DNA of 64,000 nucleotides from the NCBI GenBank assembly GCA_963833495.1, contig CAWHYJ010000009.1, positions 22,757-86,756 on the forward strand, given 5' to 3'. The stretch is from Fodinibacter sp963833495. GTDB lineage: Bacteria; Actinomycetota; Actinomycetes; Actinomycetales; Dermatophilaceae. Each line of letters begins with the position of its first letter. Positions within the stretch are counted from its first letter, which is position 1. The notes below the pieces were generated by a model. That model did not search any database. It was not told the DNA's origin and worked only from the letters and a program-made list of their open reading frames with translations. A program made the position numbers and the translations under genes. Positions 59,163-64,000 of the stretch are shown here, piece after piece.

Positions 59163-61671
59163 ATGCGGTCGGTCGAGGTCGAGAGAGAGCGCCCTGGGCT
59201 GCTGACGATGTCGGGGCCGCTCTTCGGCCGTGACACCGAGCTCGCGGTGGTGCTTGGCCTCCTCGGTGACCCGGCCGTGCGGACCGTGGTACTTGCCGGT
59301 CCGTCCGGGGTGGGCAAGACAAAGCTCGCGCTCGCTGCTTGTGACGCGTCGCCCTTCCCGCTGGCTGTGGTCGTGCAGCTCAGTGCGGTGCGCGAGGGCG
59401 ACGTGATGGCCGACGCGGTGGTGCTGCGCATCGGTGCCTCCGAGGCACTTTCGGAGCGACCCGCAGCTGCACTGTGGCGTGCCTATGGCGGGGACCCGGT
59501 GCTGCTCGTCCTCGACAACCTCGAGCAGGTTCACGGGGCTGCGGCACGTCGTCCTGGAGCTGCTCGAGGGCTACCCGGCCGTCACCGTGCTGGCTACCAG
59601 CCTGGGTGATGTCGGCGTCCCTGGCGAGCGGCTCGTGCGGCTCGGACCGCTGCCCGTCCCGGCCGACGGGAGCGGCAACGGCGCGCCCGATCACGCGAAT
59701 GGCTTCGCGGACGACGCGACAGGTTTCGTCGACGACGGCGTCGAGGTCTCCTCCATGACCGCCCTGGCTCCGGCGCTGCAGATGTTTGTCGAGCGGGCAC
59801 TGAGGCGGGACGTGACCCACCCGCCGAGCGAATCGGACCTGCTCGCCGCCGGGCGGATCTGCCGCGCGGTAGGTGGTCTGCCACTTGCGATTGAGCTGGC
59901 CGCCGCCCGAGCCGGGTCGATGTCGCTGCAGCTGATGGCCGCGCAGCTGTCGGAACCGACCGGTCTGCGACTGCTGGACCACGCACCGGCGGGAGCTCCC
60001 GAACGGCACCGGAGCCTGCGCGCGGCGCTCACCTGGACAGTGGACCTGCTCTCGCCGTCCGCGGCAGTCCTGCTCGCCGCGTTGTCCGTCTTCGAGGGTC
60101 CGGCCACCCTCGAGGCGGTGGCGTCTGTGGCACCCCCCGACGTCATGGCACTCGACGTGCTCTCGACCCTGCTCGACTTCTCCCTCGTGGACGTGGATGC
60201 CGGCGACGCCGAGGAACCGTTGTTCTCGCTCCTGCCGTCGGTGCGAACCTTCGCCAGCGAGCGGCTCACCAGTAACGGGGAGCGAGCCGAGGCGCTGCGC
60301 CGCCATGACCGGTACGTGAGGGCCCGCTGCCGCACGGGGCGGCCCCTGCTCCCGCACGAGGTGGCCGACGTCCTCGCCGCGCTCGACCGCGCGCAGCTCG
60401 ACGGCACTTCGGACGCCGCCCTCGAGCTGGCCCTGCAAGCGGCCCGCGTGACCGCAGCCCCCGGAGCCCGTGCCTCGGTCGCCACGCGGGTCGAGGGCAT
60501 GCTCGAGGTACCCGGACACGATGCGGTGCTCGCATCCCGCGCCTTGGTCTGGTCGGTGAGCCACCTGCCCGCCGACGTCGACGACCGCGAGGCGTTCGCG
60601 GCCTGGACCCTCGACCGCGTCCAGCAGGCGATCCGCGTCGCGCGCACCTCCGGTGACAGGATGGCCCTCCTCGACGCGCTCGAGCTGACGATCCGCACTC
60701 TGCCGCTGACTCTCGACATGGCCCTTGCCAGGGCCGGGATCGAGGAGGGGCTGGCGCTTGCCGAGCACTACGGCGACCCGGGGCGGCTGGCCCGGTTCCG
60801 GATGTGGGTGGGGATGGCAAGCCTGTCGCAGGGCCAGGTGGAACACGCCGAGGGTCTTCTGCTGGCTGCCTTCGCCGGCGGGTCTGCAGCGGGGGACCGG
60901 GTGGCCGTGGACTACTCGGCCATCTTCCTGCGGGCAATGGGATGCACCGACTCGCGGGTGCCCAGCCGGCCGCTCCCCGAGCTGCAGGACCTCCTGGAGT
61001 CCGCGTGGAGGAACAAGGACGGGGTCGCCGCCGCCATGGCCCTGAACCAGCTCATCTCCCGAGCGTTGGATGCCGGTGACGTCCGGTCCGCGGCCGAGTT
61101 CACTCTGCAGCTGCTGCCGATCGGGGCGGCCCGGGTGGTGGTCGAGCCGCTCCCCTCCGCGACGGTGCTCACCGTGGCGGTGCGAGTCCTGGTGGCGGCA
61201 CGGCAGCAGGGCGACGCCGCTGCGCTCCAGGCATCCCTGGCCCCGCTGGACCCCCTGCTCCGCAACGCGCTCTCGCAGGCCGACTACCTCGCCTACAGCG
61301 CGTCGGTCGAGGGCCTGGGGGTCGGCACCGCCACCCCAGGGACCGGGGCGTCGTCATTGGCGCCGCCGTCGCTGCGCGAGGCGTTCCGGCTCGCCGCGCG
61401 GGCCATGGCCCTCCTGGTGCCGCCCGTTGTTCCGCGCTCGGCACCCGCGGCCACCACCTCACCGGCGTCGTCGCAGCTGACGACCCGTGAGCGTGAGGTG
61501 CTGCTCCTCCTCGTCGACGGGGCGGCGAACCGGGAGATCGCCGACGCGCTGGGCATCTCCAGCAAGACGGTCATGCACCACACGGTGGCGATCTACCGCA
61601 AGCTCGGCGTCCGCGGGCGCACCGAGGCGGCCACCTGGGCCCTGCGCACCGGCCTCACGCGCGGCGGGTGA
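59163..61671 (+). CDS. Large LuxR-family ATPase regulator (STAND/LAL-like; frameshifted as read)
   Basis: About 836 residues. The N-terminal ATPase has Walker A VLAGPSGVGKTKLAL and Walker B PVLLVLDNLEQV. GLPLAIELAAARAGSMSL is typical of STAND/AfsR-like NTPases. A long helical repeat region follows, then a C-terminal LuxR helix-turn-helix: LTTREREVLLLLVDGAANRE and ISSKTVMHHTVAIYRKLGVR. One slip near 59.535 kb separates the first 125 residues. Start ATG 59163; ATG 59208 is also possible. Ligand-dependent transcription activation is expected; targets are unknown. Confidence 0.85.
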
Positions 61672-61693
61672 CCCACTCCACGACGCGGCGCCC

Positions 61694-62995
61694 TCACGGC
61701 CATCGGAGCGGTGCCGGACGTCGGGGGGCGCCGACTGCCTCCACCGACCTGCCGAGCGACACCACAGGCGACTCGGTGTTGGCACTGAACTGGGCGTCCG
61801 TTGCGATGCCCGCCGGCACGGACACCGTCACTGTCCCGGTTGCGTCCACCCCCTCAACGGCAATGTCGTAGTGCGCCCCGTCGTACGGCGCGACCTCGCT
61901 GACCACCCGGCTTGGCGTGCCTGACGTGGGTGCGGCGATCACTACGTCGTCGGCCGTGAAGCCGGCGACGGACTCGCTGAAGACCGCCGAAAGGTGAACC
62001 GGTGCACCGTGGTTCGCCTCGAGCCGGCCGACGGTCCGGTTGACGACGACGGTGGGCGCCCCGTCGACGTCGTACTCGTAGTACTCGAGGCTCAGCCGGC
62101 CGTCTCCGACCTTCCCGTCGGGGTCGACCGCGAAGGTGAAGCCCTCGCGTCCCGCGCGGGTGCCGTTGGTACCTCCAGCACCGCCGTGGGCGACGGGGTC
62201 GCATGAGGCGCCGACCCATCCCGAACCACCGCCGACCCAGCCCCCGCCACCACCGCCAGCCGGTCCCGATGCGCCGTCACCTCCGCGGGGGAAGGCTGGT
62301 CTCCGACGAAAGGTGGGGGCATGCGCGCGTGCGACGGCGGTGCCGACCTGGCAGGGTGCCGCGTCCCTTCCGGCCCGCCCGGCGAACCGGCTCGGCCCGC
62401 CACGCCTGACCAAGGAGTCCTCCGGCTGCCGTGAGGCAGTCTCGTCGTAGTCGGCGGTCGTCCCCGGGGCGTCACTGCCCGGCGCCTCCGTTGCGGCACC
62501 ACCCCCGCCGCCCACGACGATCCACCGACCCTCGGCGTCCGACAAGGTGGTGGCCCCACCCCCACCGCCGCCGGAGCGCCCTCCCGCACCTCCGCCACCG
62601 AAGCCGCCAGGGGCGGCTCCGGTGTTCGGCCCCGCGGTCCCGCCGCGGGTGCCGACGGCGACGGTGAGCGTCTCACCGGCGCTGACGTCGACGCTCACGG
62701 AAACGCCACTGCCCGTCCCCCCGGCGACCCCCCTGCCGTCCGGCCGCAAGATCGATCCGCCCTGCGCGCCCCACGCGTGGACACGCAGGAAGCTCACGTC
62801 GGTGGGAACAACCCACGACTCAGGCCCGCCGGTGGCGTCGAACAGGCACCTGACGCGCGCGTCATCGAAGGGACGGCTGCAGCCGCCCGACGGCAACCCG
62901 GTGCTGGGAGTGGCCGAGGCGGCGGGCGCTGTCGACACTGACCACGCTGCGGCGATGAGCGATGCACCGAGTGCCCCAGCCAGCCGACGACCCAT
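61694..62995 (-). CDS. Secreted glycine-rich protein with C-terminal Ig-like domain
   Basis: 433 residues from ATG 62995 (GGCAGGAG ahead). Signal peptide LAGALGASLIAAAWSVSTAPA, cleaved after ASA. CLFDATGGPESWVVPTDVSF opens a Gly-rich sheet domain as in actinobacterial surface proteins (GAAPGGFGGGGAGGRSGGGG). The C-terminus (HLSAVFSESVAGFTADDVVI, GTVTVSVPAGIATDAQ) resembles a bacterial Ig-like repeat. A less Gly-rich central stretch (near 62.3 kb) may be out of frame. An adhesion or envelope role is inferred. It converges with the LuxR gene, leaving 22 bp. Confidence 0.7.
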   Translation of the reverse strand: MGRRLAGALGASLIAAAWSVSTAPAASATPSTGLPSGGCSRPFDDARVRCLFDATGGPESWVVPTDVSFLRVHAWGAQGGSILRPDGRGVAGGTGSGVSVSVDVSAGETLTVAVGTRGGTAGPNTGAAPGGFGGGGAGGRSGGGGGGATTLSDAEGRWIVVGGGGGAATEAPGSDAPGTTADYDETASRQPEDSLVRRGGPSRFAGRAGRDAAPCQVGTAVARAHAPTFRRRPAFPRGGDGASGPAGGGGGGWVGGGSGWVGASCDPVAHGGAGGTNGTRAGREGFTFAVDPDGKVGDGRLSLEYYEYDVDGAPTVVVNRTVGRLEANHGAPVHLSAVFSESVAGFTADDVVIAAPTSGTPSRVVSEVAPYDGAHYDIAVEGVDATGTVTVSVPAGIATDAQFSANTESPVVSLGRSVEAVGAPRRPAPLRWP

Positions 62996-63147
62996 GACCA
63001 ACTCCTGCCCGAACGGTTCCCTGGAGACTAGGAACCGTTCGGGTGGGCGCGCATCGGGCACCTGCCCTATGTGGCAGCGATCTCTGCGGTCGCGCCGGCC
63101 GGCAGCGGGTCTGGACGGAAGCGGACGCTCCTCTCGCTGGGTGACGA

Positions 63148-63176
63148 ACGGCCCGGCCCTGGCAGGGCCGGGCCGT
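63148..63176. terminator. Strong GC-rich hairpin
   Basis: ACGGCCCGGCCCT and AGGGCCGGGCCGT are perfect 13-bp arms with a GGC loop; TTT begins at the end of the plus-strand stem. It lies just beyond the 3' end of the PxKF-type fragment (minus strand) and probably ends its transcript. Confidence 0.8.
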
Positions 63177-63186
63177 TTCCTGGGTG

Positions 63187-63630
63187 CTAGCGCAGACGGA
63201 AGTCTGCGGTCAGCGTGGTGGCGTCGGTGGTGGTGATGGTGGCTTGGTAGCAGCCGGGGGCCTTCGGCGTCTTCCAGAGCTGGAGGAACTTGCCGTCGGT
63301 GTATTGGAGCGAGGTGCTGCCGGTGAGCGTGACTTCCACTTCGTCTGCGGCCAGGGAGTCCGGGCAGGTGACGCGCTGGGTGGCGAACGACTCAACGATG
63401 GCCGGGTCGGTGATTTCGGTGTCTGCGTCGTAGACGCGGAACTGCACGGGGACGGTGGAGCCACCTTTGACGGTGTTGACGACGCCGTTGTTGACCGGGC
63501 CAAAGAAGCCGTCGATGCGGTACTGCACCAGGGACAAGACGCTCTGGAGCGGCTGGATGTGGTCGAGTGCGCCGCCGAGGTGGTCCTTTCGGTCTCGAGG
63601 TCGTAGCGGCTCCTCGCTAGGCCAACCCAC
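63187..63630 (-). pseudogene. PxKF-domain secreted protein, C-terminal fragment
   Basis: The recognisable part (YRIDGFFGPVNNGVVNTVKG, GSTVPVQFRVYDADTE, VTCPDS, SLQYTDGKFLQLWKTPKAPG, CYQATITTTD) is the PxKF repeat found at the ends of large secreted actinobacterial proteins. Normally hundreds of residues and a signal peptide precede it; none are here, and the first 30 residues read like non-coding sequence. A remnant left by rearrangement next to the right-hand integrase is the likely explanation. Confidence 0.7.
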
Positions 63631-63685
63631 AGTCCCGATCGGGGCCCAGAACGGTCATTCATCCGACACGTTTGCCCAACGACAC

Positions 63686-63719
63686 GGCCCCCGATCCGCG
63701 TTTCCGCAGGTCAGGGGCC
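63686..63719 (-). terminator. Hairpin downstream of the right integrase/tRNA-like site
   Basis: On the minus strand, GGCCCCTGACCTGCG pairs with CGCGGATCGGGGGCC around a GAAA tetraloop, with one mismatch and two G-U pairs. Its first 14 nt are identical to the hairpin at 44518. Confidence 0.65.
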
Positions 63720-63725
63720 GATCGT

Positions 63726-63747
63726 GGGGGGATGTGAAGGGACTCGA
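63726..63747 (-). other. tRNA T-arm-like sequence at the right integrase
   Basis: The minus strand reads GTCGAGTCCCTTCACATCCC: a T-loop (TCGAGT), CCCTTC and an acceptor-like CACATCCCCC. It starts 22 nt after the integrase stop, the same arrangement as at the left integrase, but belongs to a different or diverged tRNA. The 5' stem strand is not preserved. Confidence 0.4.
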
Positions 63748-63769
63748 CTGGCGCGGGTGGCGCTCGGGG

Positions 63770-64000
63770 CTAGATCTCAATCTCTCTGCTCAGCAGCTCG
63801 GTCAGGGCGCGATCGCGCTGGGCGGTCGCATGCTGGTAGCGAAGCGCCACGGTGACGTCGGTGTGCCCGCCGCGATGCAGGAGTTCAGCCAGAGTCGCTC
63901 CCTGCTCCGCGTACTTGCTCAAGCCCGTGTGCCGCAGATTGTGGAAGTGGAAGCCTGGTCGGCCCGCCTGCTCTCTCGCGGCCCTCCACGCGCGATCCAG
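63770..64000 (-). CDS. Tyrosine recombinase/integrase, C-terminal part (N-terminus beyond window)
   Basis: 76 residues of a catalytic domain. They contain FHFHNLRHTGLSKYAEQGAT (HxxR motif), LAELLHRGGHTDVTVALR (second His) and the nucleophile Tyr in ALRYQHATAQRDRALTELL, ending LLSREIEI at TAG 63770. Closely similar in layout to the left integrase (LAELMHRLGHTTPAAAMRYQ) but facing it. The rest of the gene lies to the right of the window. Confidence 0.9.
   Translation of the reverse strand: MDRAWRAAREQAGRPGFHFHNLRHTGLSKYAEQGATLAELLHRGGHTDVTVALRYQHATAQRDRALTELLSREIEI

Overview
The window reads as chromosome of a high-GC actinobacterium. Base composition is strongly G+C, GTG starts are common, genes are chained by ATGA/GTGA overlaps, and several families are typically actinobacterial: IcmF-type fused acyl-CoA mutase, an 1835-residue fused biotin carboxylase/carboxyltransferase, DUF4173, and GGCAGGT-type tRNA-Tyr ends. 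A Micrococcales (for example Intrasporangiaceae) source is plausible but is inference.

Layout. 1-8.4 kb: 3'-truncated icmF, an aminoglycoside-phosphotransferase-like kinase overlapping aroQ, a DUF4173 membrane protein, an OmpR-type two-component system and a GlxA-type AraC regulator. 8.8-18.2 kb, all minus strand: a molybdenum hydroxylase operon (mobA-like, two DUF202 membrane proteins, moxR/coxD, coxE, xdhC/coxI, coxS, coxL, coxM, coxG) of the form II CoxL type. 18.3-19.7 kb: a TetR regulator divergent from an F420-reductase-like NAD(P)-binding protein, with twin palindromic operators between them. 19.8-25.3 kb: the fused carboxylase. 25.5-30 kb: a secreted Vps62-like membrane protein, a membrane protein and an AI-2E family transporter. 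30.2-42.9 kb: a carbohydrate locus (sugar-binding lipoprotein, two permeases, GH3 glycosidase, xylose isomerase, LacI regulator, alditol-oxidase-like enzyme, polysaccharide deacetylase, secreted GH32 levanase/invertase). It carries three palindromes with an AACGTT core, so a local LacI regulon is likely.

43.1-64 kb is an accessory region. It opens at a tRNA-Tyr-like 3' end with its terminator, followed by 11-bp tandem repeats and a tyrosine integrase. It closes at a second integrase that points inward from the right edge. Each integrase gene is followed at about 30 nt by a tRNA T-arm-like sequence and a hairpin sharing GGCCCCTGACCTGC. Between them lie a lower-GC two-gene unit with an Apea/HEPN-like RNxxxH motif, an IS256 remnant, a NarL-type two-component system, an envelope/lipid cluster (lipoprotein, secreted protein, CDP-alcohol phosphatidyltransferase, small membrane protein, multi-zinc-ribbon protein), a large LuxR ATPase regulator and secreted glycine-rich and PxKF-type proteins.

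Many genes are interrupted as written by one- or two-base frame changes, although conserved motifs continue in the neighbouring frame on both sides. They cluster at 5-17, 34-43.5 and 46-59.6 kb; 17.2-34.7 kb is clean. Sequencing or assembly indels are the simplest explanation. Such genes are listed with full-length coordinates and marked 'frameshifted as read'.
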